DNA of 58,483 nucleotides from assembly GCA_944320765.1 (NCBI GenBank), contig CALUIS010000021.1, forward strand, positions 1-58,483, in the 5' to 3' direction. How positions within the stretch are numbered: position 1 is the stretch's first letter; every line of letters starts with the position of its first letter. A program made the position numbers and the translations under genes. Of the stretch, positions 1-7,181 are shown piece after piece. The notes below the pieces were generated by a model. That model did not search any database, was not told where the DNA came from, and was given only the letters and a program-made list of their open reading frames with translations. The DNA is from an uncultured Paraprevotella sp. Lineage in GTDB: Bacteria; Bacteroidota; Bacteroidia; Bacteroidales; Bacteroidaceae.

Positions 1-63
1 CTAAACTTATCAAAGAACTCTTTGGCTTTGTGGCGGAAGCCGCTTAGCCGATATGTTGAATTT

Positions 64-540
64 TTAACGGACTATTAGGTAGAGGAAGAAGTTGTACTTA
101 TGCTCGGGCCAGGCCGCGCTGTAATAGGGCGGCTCGCTGCCGTCCCACACCAGCTCGCACGCCGGCGAGATGTGCGCCTTGCGGTCGTCCACGAGGCACA
201 TCGGCACGCCGTCGCCGCCCTCTGCGGCGGAGAGGTTCGACGGCCCGTCGTAGACGTGATTGCGCGTGAGGAAGGCATAGATGCCGAACTCCGCGTCGAG
301 CCAGTGCCGGCGGTCCTCCTCGTTGTCCCAGAAGCCGAAGGGGCCGTTGCCGCGCGTGGCGGCCCCGGTGACCAGGGCGTAGGCCGGGTCGGTGAGCGAC
401 ACGGTGATGGGTATGCGGTCCACCGTGACCTCCGGATTGGGATTGTCCGGGTCCACGATAGGGGCGTACAGTCCCGGATAGGACCTCTTGCAGGCCGCTG
501 CCATCAAGGCGGCAAGGCATATCGCGATATATTTCTTCAT
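64..540 (-). CDS. Truncated fimbrillin-like lipoprotein
   Basis: A short (158-residue) exported lipoprotein. The start at 540 gives a clean lipoprotein signal ending MAAAC, so Cys17 would be lipidated; the longer reading upstream has no signal. The body resembles Bacteroidetes fimbrillin-family proteins: a segment like WLDAEFGIYAF and the late motif WPEHKYNFFLY are typical of the first half of such adhesins. Family members usually run to 300-400 residues, whereas this one stops right after that motif at 64, where base composition turns AT-rich. It is third in the minus-strand set after DUF3575 and DUF5119 genes, the usual order of a minor fimbria operon. I infer that the C-terminal half was lost by insertion or recombination near position 78, or that the assembly ends there. 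Confidence 0.6.
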   Translation of the reverse strand: MKKYIAICLAALMAAACKRSYPGLYAPIVDPDNPNPEVTVDRIPITVSLTDPAYALVTGAATRGNGPFGFWDNEEDRRHWLDAEFGIYAFLTRNHVYDGPSNLSAAEGGDGVPMCLVDDRKAHISPACELVWDGSEPPYYSAAWPEHKYNFFLYLIVR

Positions 541-575
541 CTCACACATCAGTTCGTTTTTCCTGTATATTCTCC

Positions 576-1808
576 TTATATTCTCACTTCTATGGTCTCT
601 CCGGGAATCCACGCGTCCAGCCCCGTGGCGGTGCTGCCGCTGTCCACGATGCCCTCTCGGGTGACCGTGAGCGGCGAAGCGATTTCAATCTCCGCCGTGC
701 GGCAGGTCTGGTAGTAGCCGTCGAGCGTGTCGTCGTAGTCCAGCAGCTCCCGCTCCTTCAGCGTGTGGTAGAGGTTGATGCCGGCGTGGAACACCTTGAC
801 GGCGCGCCTCGGCTGCCCCGTGCCCTCGTCCGTATAGTCGTAGTGGGCGTAGACGGCTATCTGCAGGATGCCCGGCCCGGTGACCATCTCCTCGGAGTAG
901 CTGCGCACGATGCCGGTGACATGCACCGTGCCGGCACATTCCAGTCGCGTGGCCGCCGTGCTGTCCGCCGCCGAGGCCAGTGGGCCGTAGGCCGGGCGGA
1001 AAAGCATCTTGTAGGTCCGCCTGGCGCGTATCAGCCCGGTGGTCAGCTCGATGGTGGCCGGCACGCCGGCGATTTCCGCGCAGAGGCTGTCCACCACCAC
1101 GCCCTCTTCCTTCTCCACGTGCAGGCGGAAGGTGACCGCCTGGGTGAGCGTCGAGATGTGGAAGTCCACCGGCACATGCACGTTCGCGCTGTCCGCCACC
1201 GGCACCTCCACCCGGTCGGCCCGCGCGAAGTAGACCGGCATCCCCACGCCGGAGATATAGTCGGAATAGGCGTTGTAGTCGCGCCATTCCCCGAAATAGT
1301 CCGTGATCTCGGGCGCGTCCACGGGATAGTGGCGGTAGGAGAGGTAGAGGGGGGTCAGGCCGCTGCCCATGTCGGTGGGGTCGCCCGCCGCGTCCTGCAG
1401 CTCCGTCTCCTCGTCCAGCGTGGCGGCGTCCCAGGCGAAGGCTGCGAAATTGTATTCCCCGCTCCGCGCCCAAAGGGCGTCGTTGCCCGTGGGCCCGGCG
1501 GCGTCGGCGAGCGGCTGCCGCTCGCTCCCGGGCGAGAGCATCACGCCCGTGTTGCCTTCCTCCAGGGCCGTGGTGCGGTATTCGTAGCGGAAGAGGTTCA
1601 CGGGCCGCACGGCCACCACGCCCATGCTGTCGGGGCGGAGGCCGGCGTACTCCTCCGGCCAGTGGTAGCGGAAGTCCAGGTAAGCCCTATGGGGATGCGG
1701 GGCGTAGCAGAGGTCCACCTCCGTGCAGGCGGCAAGCAGCCCCCCGGCCAGCATCACGCCCGCCACGGCATGGCGTATCATCGTCCTTATCGTGTCACGT
1801 CGTCTCAT
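576..1808 (-). CDS. DUF5119 fimbrial lipoprotein
   Basis: A 410-residue outer-surface lipoprotein of the DUF5119 type, found in Bacteroidetes fimbrial operons and thought to be an anchor or assembly component. The signal peptide ends LLAAC, giving a lipidated Cys. A characteristic early segment (CYAPHPHRAYLDF) follows directly. The start at 1808 is chosen because its ATG overlaps the stop of the upstream gene as ATGA and is preceded by a strong ribosome site (GGAGGG, 6 nt away); an ATG 24 nt further upstream lies inside the previous gene and is less likely. Translation is therefore probably coupled to the DUF3575 gene. The stop is 35 nt before the fimbrillin-like gene. The function is inferred from family and context. 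Confidence 0.7.
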   Translation of the reverse strand: MRRRDTIRTMIRHAVAGVMLAGGLLAACTEVDLCYAPHPHRAYLDFRYHWPEEYAGLRPDSMGVVAVRPVNLFRYEYRTTALEEGNTGVMLSPGSERQPLADAAGPTGNDALWARSGEYNFAAFAWDAATLDEETELQDAAGDPTDMGSGLTPLYLSYRHYPVDAPEITDYFGEWRDYNAYSDYISGVGMPVYFARADRVEVPVADSANVHVPVDFHISTLTQAVTFRLHVEKEEGVVVDSLCAEIAGVPATIELTTGLIRARRTYKMLFRPAYGPLASAADSTAATRLECAGTVHVTGIVRSYSEEMVTGPGILQIAVYAHYDYTDEGTGQPRRAVKVFHAGINLYHTLKERELLDYDDTLDGYYQTCRTAEIEIASPLTVTREGIVDSGSTATGLDAWIPGETIEVRI

Positions 1809-3070
1809 ACGCGTCCCTCCTTTCCTTCGCACTTCAAAGGCGGGGCAGTTTGTTCGTAGGCCACCGGTTGTTCCTTTTCTGCCTCTTCCGCCTTGCGGCG
1901 GCGTTTCTTGTCCTTGCGGCTCTCCTTCGGCCTGTCCGCCTCCGGTGCGGCCTCGGCCGGCTTCACCTCCGCCTCTTCGGCCTTCCCGTCCTTGCGTCCC
2001 TTGCGGCGGCCCTTCTTGCGGCTTTCCTCCGCCGCTGCCTCCTGCTCCTTCAGCTTCTTCTCCTGCTCGCGGGCCAGGTCGTCCAGTGAGTCCTGCAGCT
2101 TGCGGGCCTGGCGCACCGAATCGCGGTGCTGCTCCTCAGCCGCACGGAGGGCGGCCTTATACACGGAGTCGGCCAAGGATACGGAATCGTTGTGCTGGAC
2201 CTTGCGCATCCGCTCGGCCCGCTTCTCCAGCTGTCGCGTGTCCCACTCGTTGTAGCGTTCCGCGCCGCCCTGCACCTTCTTGCCGATGGAACGGAAACGG
2301 AAGACGAAAGACACGCGGGCCTCCTGCAACACGGGATAAGGCAGGAAATGGCGGCCCTTCGTCCCCTTATACGTATAGCAGCCGTACTCCTCGTCATAGC
2401 CGAACTCATCGTAGGCCGCCATCTTGGCGCCAAGGGCCAGCCCGAGGTCGAGGTCCACGCTGCGCCCGTCCTTGAAAGGATAGAGCGGCACGCTCCATCC
2501 GCCGGAGACGCCGAAGTTGAAGCTGTCGCCCTGCTTGCCGTCGCGGCCGAAGGCGTAGGTGAACTTCTCATATCCGGCATAGAGGCCCACGTAGTAGGCC
2601 CTCCACGTGCGCGGGTCGGTGAAGGTGCGCCCGGAAAGCACGTTGCGGCGGAACCGCTGGAACCCCCAGCGGGGCAGCCCCACGGTCTCGTCGCGGTTGT
2701 TCTTCGTGTAGCGGGGCATGGGGTTGCCCGAAGGGCCTCCCGTACGCCAGTACTTGCGGAACTCCACGTTGCCTCCCGCCACGTTGTAGACGATGCGGGG
2801 ATTGATGGAATGATGCGTGTTCCAGTTGTATTTCCCGTTCAAGAGGATGGAGAAACGGCTCTCTGCCGACCCGGAAAAGTCCCACTCCACGCCGAGGTTC
2901 GGCGTGGCAAGCACCCAGTCCACGGCATTCGTGCTAATCGAAAACCGTTTGAAGAACGGAAGGTGAAGGGTGTCCTCCTTTTCCACTGTCGCCGCGGCAG
3001 CCTGCGCCTGTGCCAACAGGGGGATACAGCAGACCACGCACAGCAAGACTTTATAACAGAGTCTCAACAT
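1805..3070 (-). CDS. DUF3575 fimbrial operon protein with charged C-terminal tail
   Basis: A 421-residue exported protein with an N-terminal signal peptide (cleavage probably after the Ala-rich stretch near residue 25). The N-terminal two thirds match DUF3575, an outer-membrane beta-barrel-like family that opens Bacteroidetes fimbria operons; the segment around FSISTNAVDWVLATPNLG is typical. From about residue 270 the protein becomes a long charged, Lys/Glu/Ala-rich stretch that should form a coiled coil (repeated EE, KK, RKK). It is the first gene of the operon and overlaps the DUF5119 gene by 4 nt. DUF3575 proteins are often about 200-250 residues, so the charged tail is an extension. I see no clear promoter in the 100 nt upstream. 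Confidence 0.7.
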   Translation of the reverse strand: MLRLCYKVLLCVVCCIPLLAQAQAAAATVEKEDTLHLPFFKRFSISTNAVDWVLATPNLGVEWDFSGSAESRFSILLNGKYNWNTHHSINPRIVYNVAGGNVEFRKYWRTGGPSGNPMPRYTKNNRDETVGLPRWGFQRFRRNVLSGRTFTDPRTWRAYYVGLYAGYEKFTYAFGRDGKQGDSFNFGVSGGWSVPLYPFKDGRSVDLDLGLALGAKMAAYDEFGYDEEYGCYTYKGTKGRHFLPYPVLQEARVSFVFRFRSIGKKVQGGAERYNEWDTRQLEKRAERMRKVQHNDSVSLADSVYKAALRAAEEQHRDSVRQARKLQDSLDDLAREQEKKLKEQEAAAEESRKKGRRKGRKDGKAEEAEVKPAEAAPEADRPKESRKDKKRRRKAEEAEKEQPVAYEQTAPPLKCEGKEGRV

Positions 3071-3241
3071 ACATCCAATCGTACAAGTTTATCTTTCACT
3101 CCTGACATGCAGAAAGTTACGCATTCATCTCTCCGGGAGAGAGACTTTTCATGCCGCTAATTTATGTAAAAGGCTGTGAACACGCAAGTTTTTTCTGTTA
3201 AAATGCTTGCCGCCGGGCAAAATTCTTCAAACTGCCAAACT

Positions 3242-3278
3242 TTTTTCAAAGCCGCGCCGTGCGGGATGCTTTGAAAAA
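3242..3278. repeat. Inverted repeat (11-bp arms)
   Basis: The arms tttttcaaagc (3242-3252) and gctttgaaaaa (3268-3278) are perfect inverted copies around a 15-nt GC-rich centre. The repeat lies in the gene-free stretch 3071-3599 upstream of the fimbrial operon. It could form a hairpin on either strand; its function is unknown. Confidence 0.45.
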
Positions 3279-3300
3279 CAAAGACGCGAAATGTCCAGTT

Positions 3301-3319
3301 CCTCTCTCCCGGAGAGAGG
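3301..3319. repeat. Short palindrome, related copy at 3129-3143
   Basis: The sequence cctctctcc-c-ggagagagg is a perfect 9+1+9 palindrome. A shorter related palindrome (tctctcc-g-ggagaga) sits at about 3129-3143. Both lie in the otherwise gene-free 3071-3599 interval. They look like small dispersed repeat units; I cannot assign a role. Confidence 0.45.
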
Positions 3320-3408
3320 AGCTGGGAAGAGGGGATTCAAAGACGAGCCGGGGGCAGAATGGAACGGCTGAGGAAAGCCGGATGAACCGGACGGGGAGGA
3401 ATGGACGG

Positions 3409-3548
3409 AACTGCTCCGCCTGAAAGGGGAGCTGTCGCGAAGCGACTGAGGGGTTTAACACACAAAAAGCACTATTCCGGCGTGATTGCACGTGGATGTG
3501 AGACCCCTCAGGCCCTAAGGGCCAGCTCCCCTTTCAGGCGGAGCAGTT
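3409..3548. repeat. 140-bp palindromic element, copy 1
   Basis: The element is bounded by 26-bp perfect terminal inverted repeats (3409-3434 and 3523-3548, beginning AACTGCTCCGCC). Inside are a small hairpin GTCGC-GAA-GCGAC and a second short palindrome (GGCCC-TAA-GGGCC). A second copy lies at 14114-14251: the outer arms are almost identical while the central 45 nt differs. It carries no open frame of note. It lies 51 nt after the stop of the DUF362 gene (minus strand), so it is transcribed as a 3' tail there. It behaves like a MITE or REP-type element that may double as a terminator or RNA-stability structure. Confidence 0.8.
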
Positions 3549-3599
3549 CATCCAGCCGCACTCCAGCTTGTAACACTTATACCTTATTATATATAGCGG

Positions 3600-4592
3600 C
3601 TACTTCAGTTCCACCAGCTCGTAAGCCTGATGGCCCAGGCCGATCTGCTCGGCATAGTCCAGCGTGTGCATCCCGTGGCGGGAGTCGATGCGCTCTACGA
3701 GATGCACCTTGCCGTGGTCCTCGGAACTGCGCACCATGTCGATGCAGGCCTTGTCGAGCGCCACGGGGTCGAGCGAGGCCAGGATGCCGATGTCCCCCAT
3801 CTTCGGGTCCTCGGGCCGGGCCACGCAGTCGCAGTCCACCGACAGGTTATTGGCCACGCTGATGTACAGGATCTTGTCGCCGCAATGGTCGGCCACGGCC
3901 TTGGCCGCCTCGGCCATGGCTTCCAGGAAGTCGTCCTGCTCCGGCAGCTGCCCCCACACCTTGCCCGTGTCCTTCGTCTTGCCGGCGGAATGGATGTACG
4001 CCTTGCCGCCCGAAGAGGCGATGCCGATGGAGATGTTCTTGACGGCCCCGCCGAAACCCGCCATGGGATGGCCCTTGAAATGGGACAGCACCAGCGTGAA
4101 GTCATAGTCCAGGTAATCCTTTCCCACGTAGTCCGCCTTCAGGTGCCTGCCGCCCTTCACGGGCAGCTCCGCCTCGCCCTCCGCGTCCATGATGACCACC
4201 GGCGCGATGGCGGTGAAGCCGTGGTCCCGGGCCGCCTTCAAATGGCTCTCGGTATTCGAGCGCCCGCCGCCGTAGGCCGTGTTGCACTCCACGATGGTGC
4301 CGTCCACCTTCCGCACCAGGTCCTTGATGAGCTGCGGGTCGAGGTAGTTGTCGTTGCCCGGTTCGCCCGTGGAGAGCTTCACGGCCACCTTGCCCGCGGC
4401 CTCGCGCCCCAACGCCTCATAAATCCTCACCAAGTTCCGCGCGTTGATGTCCTTGATGAAATACACCTTGGCCGGCGCGCCGCCACCGGCCTCCTTCTCC
4501 GGCACGGATTCCGCCCCGCCCGCGTTCCCGCCCCAGGCAAAGGCCGAGAAAGCGGCCGCCAAGCCCAGGCAGGTCATGAAAAACTTCTTCAT
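3600..4592 (-). CDS. Exported DUF362 domain protein
   Basis: A 330-residue protein with an N-terminal signal peptide (MKKFFMTCLGLAAAFSAFAW) followed by a DUF362 domain. Typical elements are the early segment VAVKLSTGEP, a central FKGHPMAGFGGAVKN, and the C-terminal GDIGILASLDPVALDKACID with CDCVARP just before it. DUF362 proteins are of uncertain function; many carry a separate 4Fe-4S ferredoxin domain, which this one lacks. A periplasmic location is inferred. It follows the antitoxin gene by 39 nt on the same strand, and the palindromic element lies just after its stop. Confidence 0.75.
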   Translation of the reverse strand: MKKFFMTCLGLAAAFSAFAWGGNAGGAESVPEKEAGGGAPAKVYFIKDINARNLVRIYEALGREAAGKVAVKLSTGEPGNDNYLDPQLIKDLVRKVDGTIVECNTAYGGGRSNTESHLKAARDHGFTAIAPVVIMDAEGEAELPVKGGRHLKADYVGKDYLDYDFTLVLSHFKGHPMAGFGGAVKNISIGIASSGGKAYIHSAGKTKDTGKVWGQLPEQDDFLEAMAEAAKAVADHCGDKILYISVANNLSVDCDCVARPEDPKMGDIGILASLDPVALDKACIDMVRSSEDHGKVHLVERIDSRHGMHTLDYAEQIGLGHQAYELVELK

Positions 4593-4631
4593 CTTTCTTA
4601 TTAAATCACAAATTTCTTTTTAAATCACAAA

Positions 4632-4937
4632 TCATACAATGGGCTTCACCACTTCCACTTTCATGCCCAAAGCATTCATTATCCTATAAAAGGTTGCGGC
4701 ACTCGGCGTAACTAAGCCTTTCTCCACCCTTGCAATATAAGACTTTGTCACATGAATGCGTTCGGCAAGCTCCGCTTGCGTGACCTTGGCCTCTTTTCTT
4801 GCGTCAAGAAGTATTTGGGAGGTATAGAACTCGTAGGCCTCCTCGTCAAACTTTGCCCGTTCGGGCGTACCTTCCTTCCCGTATTTCCTTGCCAGCACGG
4901 CACTATAGTCATTTATCTGGCGATTGTTTGTCTCCAT
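4632..4937 (-). CDS. XRE-family antitoxin (HigA-like), toxin partner truncated
   Basis: A 101-residue DNA-binding protein. Residues about 45-95 form a Cro/C1-type helix-turn-helix: VTQAELAERIHVTKSYIARV, then EKGLVTPSAATFYRIMNAL. The N-terminal half is a helical arm seen in antitoxins paired with HigB/RelE toxins. The start at 4937 (METNNRQ) lies inside the 3' end of the toxin remnant and is better than the longer reading from 4979, whose first residues are out-of-frame toxin sequence. As an antitoxin it would bind its own promoter and neutralise the toxin; here the toxin appears non-functional, so this is an orphan or solo antitoxin. Confidence 0.75.
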   Translation of the reverse strand: METNNRQINDYSAVLARKYGKEGTPERAKFDEEAYEFYTSQILLDARKEAKVTQAELAERIHVTKSYIARVEKGLVTPSAATFYRIMNALGMKVEVVKPIV

Positions 4938-5124
4938 AATTACCGCTATATTCCATACGTAACTCATAAAGCCCTTCACGCAAGAATTTTATGAACTTGA
5001 CGGGCAACCTTTCTTCCGTCTCCAAGAGAGAGATAAGGTAATCCAGTTTCCTGACTTCCTTCTCCGTCAGTGTGGATAGGAACCGTTCAAAATAACCTCC
5101 ATACGTGACTATCTTACGTTTCAT
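4909..5124 (-). pseudogene. HigB/RelE-like toxin, C-terminal half lost
   Basis: The 71-residue reading starts MKRKIVTYGGYFERFL and continues like a normal Bacteroidetes phage-derived Gp49/HigB-type toxin up to GLYELRMEYSGN. Compared with the intact relative at 6787-7131, whose matching segment GLYEIRVRFSS is followed by about 55 more residues including the core strand VRVFCFFDGEKLVVLLSGF, this protein ends after nine out-of-family residues. The antitoxin ATG lies within those last codons. A deletion of roughly 130-150 bp that removed the toxin's catalytic half and joined it to the antitoxin start explains this. The product is probably inactive. Confidence 0.65.
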
Positions 5125-5128
5125 AATG

Positions 5129-5136
5129 CAAAGATA
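5129..5136 (-). promoter_or_regulatory. -7 promoter element for truncated toxin/antitoxin pair
   Basis: On the minus strand this reads TATCTTTG, a match to the Bacteroidetes TAnnTTTG element. It ends only 4 nt before the toxin start codon at 5124, so the transcript would be nearly leaderless. Confidence 0.55.
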
Positions 5137-5190
5137 ATGATTTCCCCGATAACTGAACGGACTGCCCGCCTGAGACCCTCCGGACACCGT

Positions 5191-5865
5191 TCACGAACGT
5201 TCCCCGCCCACCAGCTTCCACACGGCGGCGGACAGGCACGCCCCCACGAACGGGGCCACGACGAAGAGCCACAGCTGGGACAGGGCCGCGCCGCCCTCGA
5301 ACAACGCCGGGGCGATGCTGCGCGCCGGGTTCACCGACGTGCCGGTGATGGGGATGCACACGACATGCACCAGGACCAGGGAAAGCCCGATGGCCAGCCC
5401 GGCAAAGTTGCCGGCCCCCTTGCGGGCGTCCGTCGCGCCCAGCACCACGAGGACGAAGACGAAGGTGAAGAACATCTCGGCCAGGAAGCCGCCCGCCAGG
5501 CTGACGCCGGCCCCGCAGACATTGGCCCCCGTGGTCGTGGCGTAGGCCATGTCGATATTGGAGGTGAGCAGCCACAGGACGGAAGAGCCTATCAAAGCCC
5601 CGGCAACCTGGAAGAGCATGTACATCAGCCCCTCCCCGGCCTTCATCCGCCCGGAAAGCATACAGCCCAGCGTGATGGCCGGGTTGATATGGCAACCGGA
5701 CACCCCGCCGATCGTATAAGCCATGGCCACGACCGAAAGGCCGAAGGCCACCGCCACCATCAAAACCTGTGCGGGCGTGCCGCACCCACCGTTGAAAACC
5801 GCGCTGCCGCATCCCATCAGCACGAGCACCATCGTGCCGACCATTTCTGCCAAATACTTTTTCAT
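5191..5865 (-). CDS. aqpZ: Aquaporin Z-type water channel
   Basis: A 224-residue inner-membrane MIP-family channel with six transmembrane helices and the two half-helix NPA boxes (HINPAITLG and SVNPARSIAP). Around the selectivity filter, the His in LVLVHVV, the Thr before SVNPAR and the Arg of the second NPA box match water-selective AqpZ rather than glycerol facilitators. The start at 5865 (MKKYLAEMVGT) fits the family N-terminus; the upstream extension to 5952 crosses the promoter. It stands alone with its own promoter at 5891-5922. It likely allows fast osmotic water flow. Confidence 0.92.
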   Translation of the reverse strand: MKKYLAEMVGTMVLVLMGCGSAVFNGGCGTPAQVLMVAVAFGLSVVAMAYTIGGVSGCHINPAITLGCMLSGRMKAGEGLMYMLFQVAGALIGSSVLWLLTSNIDMAYATTTGANVCGAGVSLAGGFLAEMFFTFVFVLVVLGATDARKGAGNFAGLAIGLSLVLVHVVCIPITGTSVNPARSIAPALFEGGAALSQLWLFVVAPFVGACLSAAVWKLVGGERS

Positions 5866-5890
5866 AGCCGTTCTTATTTGATAATCCGTC

Positions 5891-5922
5891 CAAAAATACG
5901 GAGAAAATCTTATCTTTCCAAA
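5891..5922 (-). promoter_or_regulatory. Promoter of aqpZ
   Basis: On the minus strand there is TTTG at 5922-5919, a 20-nt spacer, then TATTTTTG at 5898-5891. Both parts match the Bacteroidetes housekeeping promoter, and the aqpZ ATG is 25 nt downstream. Confidence 0.7.
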
Positions 5923-6341
5923 GTTTGCCGCCGTTTTTTCCCTCCGTGACATTCTGTCAAACTGTCAAAAGCGGCCTCGCGAGAATCGCGCGGACGGACG
6001 CAGGGACGGGACCCGGCCGGAATACGCGAGTATGGCGGGGCTTGGGAAAAGCAGAAAGTCACCGCCCCGCCGCCCGGGCTTTCTTCCTGACGGCACAACG
6101 GCCCGCCCGTGCGGGCAACCCGGGGAGGCGCGTCAGGCGGGAAAGGCGAAACCGCACAAAACGTCAACCGGATTTTGTACGCGGAAAAGGCCAGACCAGA
6201 AGAAAAAACGGCCCCAAAGCCCGGCTTCCGGCCGCTTTCCAACCGCCGGAAAATTTCTTTGCGGCAAGAAATTTTCGTCTTTGCGGCAAGAAAAAAATTT
6301 CTTTCAGCAAAGAAATCCCGTTTTTGGCGCACAAAAAAAGG
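5923..6341. other. Gene-free interval with short direct repeats
   Basis: Between the aqpZ promoter and the terminator of the next operon I find no convincing gene: the open frames have no family resemblance and overlap each other on both strands. Around 6257-6293 a 15-bp direct repeat (CTTTGCGGCAAGAAA at 6257-6271 and 6279-6293) occurs in a run of A/T-rich blocks with related inverted pieces. It may be decayed mobile or regulatory DNA. Confidence 0.4.
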
Positions 6342-6390
6342 AATCCGGGGCCGGGAAATGCTCCATACGGGCATTTCCCGGCCCCGGATT
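6330..6390 (-). terminator. Intrinsic terminator of HigB/HigA operon
   Basis: A 20-bp perfect GC-rich stem (arms 6342-6361 and 6371-6390, 9-nt loop) is followed on the minus strand by CCTTTTTTTGTGC. It lies 104 nt after the antitoxin stop at 6494 and is a textbook rho-independent terminator. Confidence 0.85.
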
Positions 6391-6493
6391 TTAACATTTG
6401 CCGTTTTTCCGGCCGCGTCCCGCCCCTCCCGCGCAAGGCGAAAAAGGGCGGAAAAGTTTCTTTTTGACAGCGGAAACCAAGAAGCACCTGAAA

Positions 6494-6784
6494 TTACAAC
6501 TGCACCTGTATATTCAATTTTCCTCCGAGACCGTTCGTCACAATATCATACAATGTAGACAAGGTCAGGTTACTCCCATCCCTCTCCACTTTCGATATGA
6601 AAGAACGTTCTTTGCCGATTTTTCCTGCAAGCTGTCCCTGCGTCATTTTTCTCGCTTCCCTGGCATTCCTAATCTGAATCCCCACACGGAGACTGGCCAG
6701 CTCCGTTTCAATCTTGTCCCGACGAGAGGTACCGACATCCCCATAGACCTCTTTTTTAATATCCTCAAAAGTGTAAGTTTCCAT
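6494..6784 (-). CDS. XRE-family antitoxin (HigA-like)
   Basis: A 96-residue antitoxin. Residues about 40-90 form a helix-turn-helix (MTQGQLAGKIGKERSFISKV, then LTLSTLYDIVTNGLG). The toxin gene just upstream has its TGA at 6789-6787. I choose ATG 6784 because it sits 7 nt behind a strong ribosome site (GGAGGAG); a TTG at 6790 overlapping the toxin stop is possible. Function follows the family: it binds the toxin and represses the shared promoter at 7136-7143. This is the intact counterpart of the damaged pair at 4632-5124. Confidence 0.85.
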   Translation of the reverse strand: METYTFEDIKKEVYGDVGTSRRDKIETELASLRVGIQIRNAREARKMTQGQLAGKIGKERSFISKVERDGSNLTLSTLYDIVTNGLGGKLNIQVQL

Positions 6785-6786
6785 AT

Positions 6787-7131
6787 TCAATCTCCTCCTT
6801 TTTCTTTAAAATATTCTTGCATCAGCCTCACCGCCCGTTCTATCTCATTCTTCGGTGTCTTTTGGGTCTTTTTTTGGAATCCACTCAGAAGAACAACCAA
6901 CTTTTCTCCATCAAAGAAGCAAAACACACGAACGATTTCGCTTGAAAACCTCACCCTGATCTCATAAAGCCCCTTTGCGCCTTCTATATGCTTCAGGTAT
7001 TTCTCCGGTATCATCTGCAAAGTCTCAACATACAAAATCGTCTTGGTTATCTTATCCTGCAACTTCTCAGGCAAAGACTTCACAAAATCTATGAAATAGT
7101 GCTTATAGGCTATTACTGTCCTTACTTTCAT
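6787..7131 (-). CDS. HigB/RelE-type toxin (phage-derived Gp49-like)
   Basis: A 114-residue toxin of the RelE/HigB superfamily, which cleaves mRNA at the ribosome. The core segments are GLYEIRVRFSSEIVRVFCFF and LVVLLSGFQKKTQKTP, the latter with the basic residues expected for catalysis. Toxin-first gene order with the XRE antitoxin directly behind is the HigBA arrangement. The pair has its own promoter (7136-7143) and terminator (6330-6390), so it forms a self-contained module. Confidence 0.88.
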   Translation of the reverse strand: MKVRTVIAYKHYFIDFVKSLPEKLQDKITKTILYVETLQMIPEKYLKHIEGAKGLYEIRVRFSSEIVRVFCFFDGEKLVVLLSGFQKKTQKTPKNEIERAVRLMQEYFKEKGGD

Positions 7132-7135
7132 ATTG

Positions 7136-7143
7136 CAAAAGTA
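7136..7143 (-). promoter_or_regulatory. -7 promoter element for HigB/HigA-like pair
   Basis: The minus strand reads TACTTTTG, matching TAnnTTTG, ending 4 nt before the toxin start codon at 7131. The spacing is nearly identical to that of the damaged pair at 5129-5136. Confidence 0.55.
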
Positions 7144-7181
7144 ACTTATACTTCACATATAAACAAATTTTCCTCCATTTT

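Noticed and set aside
765..1859. Long plus-strand open frame opposite the DUF5119 gene
   Set aside because: It is Arg/Val/His-rich, has no family resemblance and mirrors a real minus-strand gene; GC-rich coding DNA often leaves such shadows.
4938..4979. Longer start for the orphan antitoxin
   Set aside because: The extra residues are an out-of-frame reading of toxin DNA, and the family N-terminus begins at METNNRQ.
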